NCBI GenBank assembly: GCA_013811975.1
Contig: JACCUF010000009.1
Location: 1-7,151 of the forward strand
Source: Geodermatophilaceae bacterium
GTDB taxonomy: Bacteria > Actinomycetota > Actinomycetes > Mycobacteriales > Geodermatophilaceae
Reading direction: 5' to 3'
DNA length: 7,151 nucleotides
Of the stretch, positions 1-6,053 are shown in pieces. The notes under the pieces were generated by a model. That model had not been told where the DNA came from. It did no database searches and saw only the letters and a program-made list of their open reading frames with translations. Position 1 is the stretch's first letter. Every line of letters begins with the position of its first letter. A program made the translations under genes and the position numbers.

Positions 1-148
1 GTTGCAACCAGGCAACCGTGGCCACCACATCTGGACTCCCGGCCAGCACGAGCCGCTCGATCCGGGCACTGTTCTCTGCATCGAGGCGGCCGTCCAACCA
101 GTCCACGACGGCGCCGAACTCTGCAAGTGTGTGGTCTCCTGATGTCAT
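1..148 (-). CDS. Anti-sigma-factor-like protein, N-terminal part only (runs off the left edge)
   Basis: The first 49 residues are visible, beginning MTSGDHTLAEFGAVVDWLDG. The start ATG (148-146) is preceded by a strong purine-rich Shine-Dalgarno stretch containing GGAGGGAGAGGAG, ending 6 nt before the ATG. The segment VVDWLDGRLDAENSARIERLV resembles the N-terminal helical domain of actinobacterial anti-sigma proteins, where a 'dyLDGrL...r.eahl' pattern is common. The usual zinc ligands (HxxxCxxC) are not seen in the visible part, so a zinc-binding anti-sigma domain is not supported. It lies 67 bp downstream of an ECF-like sigma gene on the same strand, the usual place for a cognate anti-sigma factor. 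Whether a membrane segment follows cannot be seen. The reading frame and start are solid; the function is inferred from position and weak similarity. Confidence 0.7.
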   Translation of the reverse strand, partial: MTSGDHTLAEFGAVVDWLDGRLDAENSARIERLVLAGSPDVVATVAWLQ

Positions 149-215
149 CTCGAACTCCTCTCCCTCCACCAGTGGCGGAGTGGCGGATCGGTGATGCACC
201 TACAGACTGCCGTTC

Positions 216-806
216 TCACTGGTCCTCCATGGCTGAGCGCAGCCGGTTCAGGCAGCGGGCGCGGGCCGGCCCGATCGTGCCGACGGCCTTCCCCAGGCGT
301 GCGGCGACAGCCTGGTAGGACGGATCGGCGCTGTCCAGGTAGAGCGCATACAGCAGCTGTCGGCATCCCGCGTCGAGGCCGGCCAACCCCTGGTGCAGCC
401 ATGCCCGTTGCGTCCATTCCTCATAGGCGTCCACCGGGTCGGGCACGGCGGTGACGGGGTCGGTGCCCGCGTGGTCTGGTCGCTCGAGGGCGAGCAGCTC
501 CCGTTCGCGGCGCCGGCGGTCGATGACCCGCCAGGTCTGACGTCTGGCCACCGTACCCAACCAGGGGACGAGGGACTGGTCGTCGCGTAGTGAGCCGAGA
601 CCGGTGAACAGCAGCGCGAATGTCGCCTGTGTGACGTCTTCGGCGTCCTCGGTGCCGAGGCCGTAGCTGCGGGGAATGGAGTAGACCAGCCCGGTGTACG
701 CCGTGACCAGCTCGCGCCACGCCTCAGACTGACCGCCGAGGCACCGCGCCACCAAGCCGGCGTCGGGAGCGCCGGACCGGGCGAAGGAGCGTGCAGCGGC
801 CATCAT
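216..806 (-). CDS. ECF-like RNA polymerase sigma factor (sigma-70 family), 196 aa
   Basis: This is a group IV-type sigma factor with only regions 2 and 4, expected to direct RNA polymerase core to a small set of promoters. Region 2 spans about residues 17-100: DAEDVTQATF (54-63) is the core-binding helix pattern, and WLGTVARRQTWRVIDRRRR (82-100) is the segment that normally contacts the -10 element. A variable linker (101-134) follows. Region 4 spans about 135-194, with a helix-turn-helix at SYQAVAARLGKAVGTIGPAR for -35 recognition. The frame is open back to a GTG at 866, but I chose ATG 806 because GGTGA (816-812) sits 5 nt upstream and the domain begins about 15 residues later. ATG 803 directly follows and is equally usable. 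The gene is followed by an anti-sigma-like gene and is divergent from the five-gene operon. The family is confident; the target promoters are unknown. Confidence 0.88.
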   Translation of the reverse strand: MMAAARSFARSGAPDAGLVARCLGGQSEAWRELVTAYTGLVYSIPRSYGLGTEDAEDVTQATFALLFTGLGSLRDDQSLVPWLGTVARRQTWRVIDRRRRERELLALERPDHAGTDPVTAVPDPVDAYEEWTQRAWLHQGLAGLDAGCRQLLYALYLDSADPSYQAVAARLGKAVGTIGPARARCLNRLRSAMEDQ

Positions 807-822
807 GCGGCTCACCGTAGAC

Positions 823-848
823 GCGCAAGATGAGACTTTGATGAGAAC
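823..848 (-). promoter_or_regulatory. Bipartite motif GTTCTCATC-N12-TGCGC, proximal copy (candidate promoter or operator)
   Basis: Read on the minus strand, GTTCTCATC (848-840) is followed after 12 nt by TGCGC (827-823), then GTCTAC. The right half lies only 16 nt before the chosen sigma start. The two-block layout and spacing resemble ECF -35/-10 promoters, and the right half runs into CGTCTA, a plausible ECF-type -10. A matching bipartite element occurs at 959-985 in the same orientation. An autoregulated sigma promoter is possible, but a transcript would then begin very close to the start codon. This is inference from pattern only. Confidence 0.3.
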
Positions 849-863
849 GAGACACGTCTCTCG
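848..863. repeat. Short inverted repeat (possible operator)
   Basis: GAGAC (849-853) and GTCTC (856-860) form an inverted repeat with a 2-nt spacer. An overlapping alternative pairs CGAGA (848-852) with TCTCG (859-863) around CACGTC. It directly abuts the proximal bipartite motif upstream of the sigma gene, where a repressor or activator could bind. Short palindromes arise by chance in GC-rich DNA, so this is only a candidate. Confidence 0.3.
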
Positions 864-958
864 CACCCAGCCGCTGAACCACGGACAGACGCGGGGTGAC
901 CCGCAACGGTGCTTGTGCGAGTGGGTCTGGGTCTGCCTGCATCAGGGGGAGGACCTGA

Positions 959-985
959 GCGCACTGGTGCATCAGAGATGAGAAC
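959..985 (-). promoter_or_regulatory. Bipartite motif GTTCTCATC-N13-TGCGC, distal copy
   Basis: The minus strand reads GTTCTCATC (985-977), then 13 nt, then TGCGC (963-959). The nine-base left block and five-base right block match the copy at 823-848 exactly; only the spacer differs, by 1 nt and in sequence. It lies about 155 bp upstream of the sigma start and about 80 bp upstream of the divergent P-loop gene, so it could serve either. A small inverted repeat, GCAC-TG-GTGC (961-970), overlaps the right half. It could be a second promoter or a binding site for a shared regulator. Confidence 0.28.
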
Positions 986-1065
986 ACTGTCATCTGCCAC
1001 TCATGGCGGACTCATGCAGCACCAGCATGGTTTGACCTAGATGTCCGCAGCCACTGGAGGAACGT

Positions 1066-2223
1066 ATGTCCATGTTCACGCTGGTCCCCGCCGCGCAAAG
1101 CCTCGACGAACACCGCCTTCGACGGGCCAAGCAGGCCTATACGACGCGGCACCTCGATCTTGGCGTCGCCCGGTCGCTGATCACGGACGGGTCGCCAGGA
1201 CTCGGTGACCTGGTGCTCGCGGCCATCGAGTCGATCGGTCAACACGCAAGGATCGAGCAGCGTGATGGGCGCCGGGCCACCCTGTTTCCCGGTGACGAGG
1301 TAGTGGTCGCCTATGGGCACCGCTACGCCCCTGACCAGTTCGAGGCCGCCATCCCCGAAGACCTGGGACCGTGCGAGCTGGTCGCCGCGGGAGGGGTCGC
1401 GGCTCGAGTGCAGTCCGCACACGGCCGCATGTCCGAGGCGACAAGGCTGACGCCGGTGGGGCTGCTGGCCGATGGGGCCGGTCGACGCCTCAACGTGAGA
1501 GACGGCGCGCTGGCGCCGGGACCGAGCTGCCTGCCGCGGAACCGACCCGTCACTGTCGCGGTGGTGGGTGCCTCGATGAATGCGGGCAAGACCACCACCG
1601 CCGCGCACCTGGTGCGCGGACTCAGCGCTGCCGGGGTGCGGGTGGGTGCAGCGAAGGTGACCGGGACGGGCGCCGGCGGCGACGTGTGGCTGCTGATGGA
1701 CTCCGGCGCCTCTCCGGTCTACGACTTCACCGTTGCCGGACTGCCGAGCACCTACCGGGTGGGCGACAAGGAGGTCCGTCGGGTCTTCACCGGCCTGACC
1801 GATCGGCTCGCCGCCGACGGATGTGAGGCCATCGTGCTTGAGGTCGCCGACGGTGTCTATCAGCAGGAGACCGCCGCCCTGATGCAGTCCCAGCTGTTCG
1901 CCGAGCGGGTGGACGCGGTGGTATTCGCCGCCTCTGACGCGTTGGGTGCCTGTGCGGGCACCGACTGGCTTCGAGCTCGGGGGATGACGCCGTTGGCGTT
2001 GTCAGGTGTGCTGTCGTCCTCACCGCTCGCGACGCGGGAGGCCGAGGCGGCGACCGGGCTGCAGGTGTGGGGACTGGAACGACTCGGCGAGGCAGCCAGT
2101 ACGCGGGCCTTGTATGAAGATCTGCGACGCGGGCGAACCGTGCGAGGTGCCCAGCACGCTTCCGACCCGGACCCAGCCGTCGAGGCGGACTTGGCGCGGT
2201 CGACCCTGATCCGAGCGGTCTGA
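1066..2223 (+). CDS. P-loop NTPase, DUF1611-like, with extra N-terminal domain (385 aa)
   Basis: First gene of the operon. ATG 1066 is chosen because GGAGG lies 5 nt upstream. The C-terminal two thirds (about 160-345) form a P-loop domain: Walker A GASMNAGKTT (168-177) after a hydrophobic strand (VTVAVV), a conserved-looking KVTGTGAGGD (197-206), and a Walker B-like strand ending IVLEVADG (256-263). The domain resembles DUF1611 C-terminal and MobB/dethiobiotin-synthase-like P-loop proteins. DUF1611 includes DgcN, which acts in D-glutamate metabolism, but that activity should not be assumed here. The N-terminal part (about 20-150) is a separate domain with GDLVLAAIESIGQHARIE and LFPGDEVVVAYGHRYAPDQF, probably a small beta-rich fold that I cannot name. 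No signal peptide or membrane helix is seen, so it is probably cytoplasmic. Its stop codon is immediately followed by the ABC transporter ATG. The role in the pathway is unknown; ligation, phosphotransfer or regulation are all possible. Confidence 0.85.
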   Translation: MSMFTLVPAAQSLDEHRLRRAKQAYTTRHLDLGVARSLITDGSPGLGDLVLAAIESIGQHARIEQRDGRRATLFPGDEVVVAYGHRYAPDQFEAAIPEDLGPCELVAAGGVAARVQSAHGRMSEATRLTPVGLLADGAGRRLNVRDGALAPGPSCLPRNRPVTVAVVGASMNAGKTTTAAHLVRGLSAAGVRVGAAKVTGTGAGGDVWLLMDSGASPVYDFTVAGLPSTYRVGDKEVRRVFTGLTDRLAADGCEAIVLEVADGVYQQETAALMQSQLFAERVDAVVFAASDALGACAGTDWLRARGMTPLALSGVLSSSPLATREAEAATGLQVWGLERLGEAASTRALYEDLRRGRTVRGAQHASDPDPAVEADLARSTLIRAV

Positions 2224-4008
2224 ATGCTGCCCCGTCCGCTTGCGCGGTCTCGGCTGAAGCTGTTCGTCATCCTGGTGATGATCGGGGTCGGTCAGGCTGT
2301 GGCCGCGATCACCATCGGCTTGTTGGTCCAGCGTGGCTTCGATGTGCTTGTCGCCGGCACGAGCCCGATCACCGCCTCGGTCGCCCTGCCGATCGCCGGT
2401 GGTCTGGCGTTGGGCGTCCTGCTCACTGCGGTGCTGCGCGGCGTCGAACGCCTGGTGGCCGAGCTGTTGGGCCAGAGCTACATTCTGGAGGTTCGTGAGG
2501 TTCTGTTCACCCACCTCACCCAGGTGCCGGCGCGCGAGCTTGGTCAGCGCAGCCGCGGCAGCATGCTGATGCGATTCGTCGGCGACCTGACCGCCCTGAA
2601 GTCCTGGGTCAGCCTCGGCCTTGCCCGCCTCCTCGTCGGTGGCTTGGCGGTGGGACTGTCCACGGCCTTGTTGATGTTCATCAACGTGTCACTCGGGCTC
2701 ACCGTCGGTGGGGTTCTGGTGTTGGGCGGGCTGGCGACCTGGGCGGTGTCACCCCGCCTGCTGCGCAAGACCCGGCACGCCCGCCGCCGCCAGTCGCGTC
2801 TCACTGGCGAGGTCACCGAACGGCTCATGCAGATCGCAGTGCTGCAGGCCTCCGGTCAGGAGCGGCGCGAAGGAAAGCGGGTCAAACGGAAGAGCAGCGA
2901 CGTTGCCGACGCGATGGTTTCTCGGGCCGGTGCGACCGGTGTCACCCGGGCGGTCGCCGAGGGAACCGCGGCGCTGGCCGCGGTCGCCGCCTTGCTGGTC
3001 GGCGCGATCGAGGTCCAGGCGGGACGGACCACCGCCGGCACCGTTGTTGCCGCCGTCAGCATCGCCGGGCTGCTGGCGGGTCATCTCCGCGACCTCGGTC
3101 GCGTCGCCGAGTACGCCGCCGGGGCCCGGGTGGCGCGAGAGGCCGCCACCAGGTTCCTGAACATGTCCCCGCTGCCCGACGCTCCCGCAGCACCCGCCAT
3201 TGACGTCGGTGGGGGTGAGATCTGGGTGAACGACGTCGTCTTGGGCCAGGCGCTGAAGGGGGTGACCCTGCAGGCGCGCGGTGGCCAGACCGTCGCCGTC
3301 GTCGGCCCCAACGGGGCCGGGAAGTCCACACTGATGGCGTTGGTCGCCCGGATGGTCGACCCCGACCTCGGACAGGTGTGCATCGACGGCCAGGACCTGA
3401 GGACCCGATCCCTGTCGTCGGTACGGAAGGCCATTGGCCTGGCCGGGCCCGACCTGCCGCTGCTGCGAGGCAGCATGGACCGCAACGTCCGCTACCGGCT
3501 GCCTCGCTGCGACGACGAGGAGGTGGCACGCGTCGCCGAGCTGTGTGAGCTCCATTCGGTTGCGGCCCAGCTGCCTGACGGGTGGCGCAGTGATGTCGGT
3601 GAGGGTGGCTCCCGGTTGTCGGCGGGGCAGCGCGCCAGACTGACGATTGCCAGGGCTGCCCTCGGACGACCTGCAGTGCTGGTCCTGGATGAGGCGGAGG
3701 CGCATCTGGACCGGGACGCCGCCGCAGTCGTCGACAGGGTTCTGGCCGATCATGGAGGCACTGCCTTGGTCGTCACCCATCGTCGCGGACTCGTGGAGCG
3801 AGCCGACACGGTGTGGTGCCTGGCCGCCGGCCGCGTCGCCGAGGTAGGAACCCCGCAACAGCTCCTCAGCGGGGACGGACCCACCGCTCGCCTGTTCGCC
3901 GAGTCCGCCGCCCAGTCGGCTTTCGCAGTTGGTCAGGTCGCCCACGAAGCCCACGCCGACGATGGATCTGTCGACCCCCAGCGAGTGGCTCCGCGGGACG
4001 GTGGGTGA
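2224..4008 (+). CDS. ABC half-transporter, fused permease and ATPase (594 aa)
   Basis: Exporter-type layout: membrane domain first, nucleotide-binding domain second, presumably working as a homodimer in the cytoplasmic membrane. About six hydrophobic segments can be placed near residues 12-35, 49-72, 131-152, 157-178, 243-262 and 269-287. The ATPase shows Walker A GPNGAGKS (361-368), signature LSAGQ (465-469), Walker B VLVLDE with catalytic Glu490, D-loop HLD (494-496) and switch His519 in VVTHR. The Q-loop is odd: where LxxQdpxLFxGT is usual, this protein has GLAGPDLPLLRGS (405-417), with no glutamine. The ATG directly follows the TGA of the upstream gene with no clear Shine-Dalgarno, which suggests reinitiation by the same ribosomes. 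The C-terminal 30 residues are polar and probably disordered. Substrate unknown; the context suggests export or flipping of whatever the operon's enzymes make or modify. Confidence 0.93.
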   Translation: MLPRPLARSRLKLFVILVMIGVGQAVAAITIGLLVQRGFDVLVAGTSPITASVALPIAGGLALGVLLTAVLRGVERLVAELLGQSYILEVREVLFTHLTQVPARELGQRSRGSMLMRFVGDLTALKSWVSLGLARLLVGGLAVGLSTALLMFINVSLGLTVGGVLVLGGLATWAVSPRLLRKTRHARRRQSRLTGEVTERLMQIAVLQASGQERREGKRVKRKSSDVADAMVSRAGATGVTRAVAEGTAALAAVAALLVGAIEVQAGRTTAGTVVAAVSIAGLLAGHLRDLGRVAEYAAGARVAREAATRFLNMSPLPDAPAAPAIDVGGGEIWVNDVVLGQALKGVTLQARGGQTVAVVGPNGAGKSTLMALVARMVDPDLGQVCIDGQDLRTRSLSSVRKAIGLAGPDLPLLRGSMDRNVRYRLPRCDDEEVARVAELCELHSVAAQLPDGWRSDVGEGGSRLSAGQRARLTIARAALGRPAVLVLDEAEAHLDRDAAAVVDRVLADHGGTALVVTHRRGLVERADTVWCLAAGRVAEVGTPQQLLSGDGPTARLFAESAAQSAFAVGQVAHEAHADDGSVDPQRVAPRDGG

Positions 4009-4014
4009 GCGCCG

Positions 4015-5514
4015 ATGGAGGGCACGGCATCGGTCGTCGGGTCAGGTCCCAACGGGTTGGCCGCGGCCGTGGTGCTGGCTCGCGCCGGCCTGAGGGTCAC
4101 CGTCTGGGAGGTTGCCGAGACACCGGGAGGGGCGACTCGCTCGGCACGGAGCCTGGCACCGGACGCTGTCACCGACCTCGGTTCCGCGGTGCACCCCTTC
4201 GGGATCGCCAGCCCGCTGTTCAGCCGGCTGCCCTTGCACCGGTACGGGCTGGAGTGGCTGCACCCGAAGGTTCCGATGGCGCATCCGTTGGATGGCCGGC
4301 CGGCGGCGCTGCTGGAACGATCCTTGGGCGAGACGTGCCGCGGTCTGGGTCGCGACGGTCGTGCCTGGGCCGCAGTGCACAGATCAGTCGTCCGCACCTG
4401 GGATCACATCGTCCCCGGGGTCCTCGGCCCGCTGCTGCGGATTCCCGAGCATCCGGTGGCGATGGCCGCCTTCGGTGCCCGTGGGGTATGGCCTGCCGCG
4501 GCCCTGGCGACCGCCGCTTTCCGCGACGAGCCTGCTCGGGCGCTGTTCGCCGGGTCCGCTGCCCACGGCGTCCTGCCGTTGACGCGACCGCTGACGGCGT
4601 CGTTCGGCATCCTGTTCGGGGCGGCCGGGCATGCGACGGGGTGGCCGGTGGCGAGAGGAGGATCGCAGGCGATCGCCGACGCACTGGTCGCCGATCTGAA
4701 CGAGCATGACGGGATCGTGCTGACCGGCGTCCAAGTGAGCGATCTGGCGCAGGTGTGCCCAGCTGACGTCGTGCTGCTGGACCTCACCCCCCGCCAGGTC
4801 CTCGCGCTCACTGAGCAGGCCCTGCCGCGCAGCTACGCACGAGCCTTGGCTCGGTGGCGCTACGGCTCCGCGACGTACAAGATCGACTACCTGCTCGACG
4901 GGCCGGTGCCGTGGGCCGACGAGCGTGTCCAGGGTGCGGGCACAGTGCATGTGGGCGGCACCCTCGGTCAGCTGTCCGCGGCAGAGGCCGACGTGTACGC
5001 CGGACGCCACCCCGACCGGCCGTTCGTGCTGGTGGCCCAGCAGGGCGCTGCCGACCCGAGCCGGGCACCGACAGGCAAGCAGGTGCTGTGGGCCTACGCA
5101 CACACCCCGCACGGCTCACCGGTACCCATCGGGCACCGCATCGACGCCCAGATCGAACGGTTCGCACCCGGGTTCCGTGACCGCGTCACGGCGCGCCTCG
5201 AGACCACACCTGCGGACCTCGAACGCATGAATGCGAACCTGGTTGGTGGTGACATCGGTGGCGGCGCGATGGATGGCCTGCAGCAGGTCTTCCGCCCGGT
5301 CCGCAAGGCCGTCCCCTACGCCACCGGTGTCCCGGGCATGTTCCTCTGCTCGTCGTCCACGCCTCCTGGCGGCGGGGTGCACGGGATGTGCGGCTTCCAC
5401 GCCGCCCGAGCAGCTCTCAAGGATTTGGCGCGGCGCCGACACACGACACCGCAGCCGTCGGGACCGGCGGCGCAGCCCACGACGCACCCACCCGTCGACA
5501 GGATCCACCAGTGA
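4015..5514 (+). CDS. FAD-dependent oxidoreductase, phytoene desaturase (CrtI/COG1233)-like (499 aa)
   Basis: The N-terminus is a dinucleotide-binding fold: VVGSGPNGLAAAVVLARAGL carries GxGxxG at 9-14, followed by the acidic strand end VTVWE (Glu32), then ETPGGATRS (35-43), the second FAD-contacting motif of the CrtI/amine-oxidase superfamily. The C-terminal FAD motif is SSSTPPGGGVHGMCGFHAA (446-464). The full set of motifs and the length fit phytoene-dehydrogenase-like proteins, which oxidise, isomerise or reduce lipid-like polyenes. ATG 4015 has GGTGA 6 nt upstream, overlapping the stop of the transporter gene. The last ~29 residues are proline/threonine-rich and probably disordered. No crtB (phytoene synthase) or crtE is present, so a carotenoid pathway is not supported locally. 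Substrate unknown; members of this family act on polyenes and retinoids, and a quinone-type substrate would suit the HTTM gene downstream. Confidence 0.9.
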   Translation: MEGTASVVGSGPNGLAAAVVLARAGLRVTVWEVAETPGGATRSARSLAPDAVTDLGSAVHPFGIASPLFSRLPLHRYGLEWLHPKVPMAHPLDGRPAALLERSLGETCRGLGRDGRAWAAVHRSVVRTWDHIVPGVLGPLLRIPEHPVAMAAFGARGVWPAAALATAAFRDEPARALFAGSAAHGVLPLTRPLTASFGILFGAAGHATGWPVARGGSQAIADALVADLNEHDGIVLTGVQVSDLAQVCPADVVLLDLTPRQVLALTEQALPRSYARALARWRYGSATYKIDYLLDGPVPWADERVQGAGTVHVGGTLGQLSAAEADVYAGRHPDRPFVLVAQQGAADPSRAPTGKQVLWAYAHTPHGSPVPIGHRIDAQIERFAPGFRDRVTARLETTPADLERMNANLVGGDIGGGAMDGLQQVFRPVRKAVPYATGVPGMFLCSSSTPPGGGVHGMCGFHAARAALKDLARRRHTTPQPSGPAAQPTTHPPVDRIHQ

Positions 5515-6053
5515 CCCCCGACGGCAGAGACAAGCTCATGGCCCTGACCGCCAGCGCGGGCCTCCTTGCCGCCGTCCTGACCCCGATCCGGCAGCATTGG
5601 TGCGAAGCACCCCGCGACGGGTTCCCGCTGTCCTGCTACCCGATGTTCACCGCCAAACGGCGTCGTCACGGCAGCGTCACCTACCTTCTGGGCACGGACG
5701 CGAACGGTGAGCGTCGCCTGCTGCACTACTCCTACCTCGGTGGCGGCGGCCTGAACCAGGTACGCCGACAGCTGCGCCGGATCGTGGCCGAAGGCCGGGC
5801 CGATGAGGCTGCCGCCATCGTCGCCGCCGCGTTGGAGGCCACCCCACGCCGACGTGACAGGTACGTGACCCGCGTCCACGTCGTCACCGGCCGCTACCGC
5901 TACGGGGACTTCTTCGCCGGGCAGCGCGATCCGGCGTCCGAGGTCGTGCACTCCACCGCCGCCGTCGACAAGCGAGGCACTCTGCCCAGGAGCCTTGACC
6001 GGCAACAGCACGACGAGGCCCCGGCGAACGAGGGGATGCAACCATCAGGATGA
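5511..6053 (+). CDS. Small membrane-anchored protein with FPLSCYPMFT motif, HTTM-associated (180 aa)
   Basis: GTG 5511 is taken as the start: it overlaps the preceding TGA in GTGA, and AGGA (5500-5503) lies 7 nt upstream. ATG 5538 is an alternative. The protein has one short hydrophobic segment (about 11-26), then FPLSCYPMFT (38-47), then a soluble domain with strands around VTYLLGTDANGERRLLHYSY and a helix LNQVRRQLRRIVAEGRADEA, and VTRVHVVTGRYRYGDFFAG near 119-137. I recall small proteins with a 'FP.s.YPMFs' motif beside HTTM genes in several bacteria, but no assigned function. Its ATGA overlap with the HTTM gene supports partnership. The likely topology is an N-terminal anchor with the rest on the outside. 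The C-terminal ~30 residues are polar and probably disordered. I see no known catalytic signature. Confidence 0.82.
   Translation: MTPDGRDKLMALTASAGLLAAVLTPIRQHWCEAPRDGFPLSCYPMFTAKRRRHGSVTYLLGTDANGERRLLHYSYLGGGGLNQVRRQLRRIVAEGRADEAAAIVAAALEATPRRRDRYVTRVHVVTGRYRYGDFFAGQRDPASEVVHSTAAVDKRGTLPRSLDRQQHDEAPANEGMQPSG

Larger units (their letters stand above)
807..1065. other. Divergent intergenic region (sigma gene / five-gene operon)
   Basis: This 259-bp stretch separates the divergent sigma gene and P-loop gene and must contain both promoters. I see no convincing coding sequence: short open frames here lack a ribosome binding site or known-protein character. It holds three copies of GATGAGA (829-835, 840-846, 977-983); the first two start 11 bp apart, about one helical turn. 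It also holds an inverted repeat at 849-860 and a direct repeat TGCATCAG (938-945, 968-975). Near the plus-strand gene, the Shine-Dalgarno GGAGG (1056-1060) sits 5 nt before ATG 1066. No sigma-A-like -35/-10 pair is clear on either strand. Confidence 0.75.

Noticed and set aside
807..866. Extension of the sigma factor to the GTG at 866
   Set aside because: The extra residues have no sigma-family character, and the GGTGA ribosome binding site fits ATG 806. The stretch also carries the candidate regulatory motif.
1032..1037. TTGACC as a -35 box for the operon
   Set aside because: The region about 17 bp downstream is the Shine-Dalgarno area (ACTGGAGG), with no -10-like hexamer, and a transcript would start inside the coding sequence.
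807..1065. A small precursor-peptide gene (as in a RiPP system) in the divergent region
   Set aside because: I looked for a short frame with a ribosome binding site. GGGGGAGG near 945-952 leads only to a four-codon frame from GTG 967, and the longer minus-strand frames here lack a good start and any leader/core character.
2749..3954. A 401-codon open frame on the minus strand inside the ABC transporter gene
   Set aside because: It is antisense to a gene with a complete set of ABC motifs. Its translation is rich in Gly, Gln and Arg with no recognisable domain, as expected for a GC-rich shadow frame.
3813..4709. A 298-codon plus-strand open frame spanning the transporter/oxidoreductase junction
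   Set aside because: It overlaps the end of the ATPase domain and the FAD-binding N-terminus in another frame, and is an Arg/Gly-rich product without motifs.
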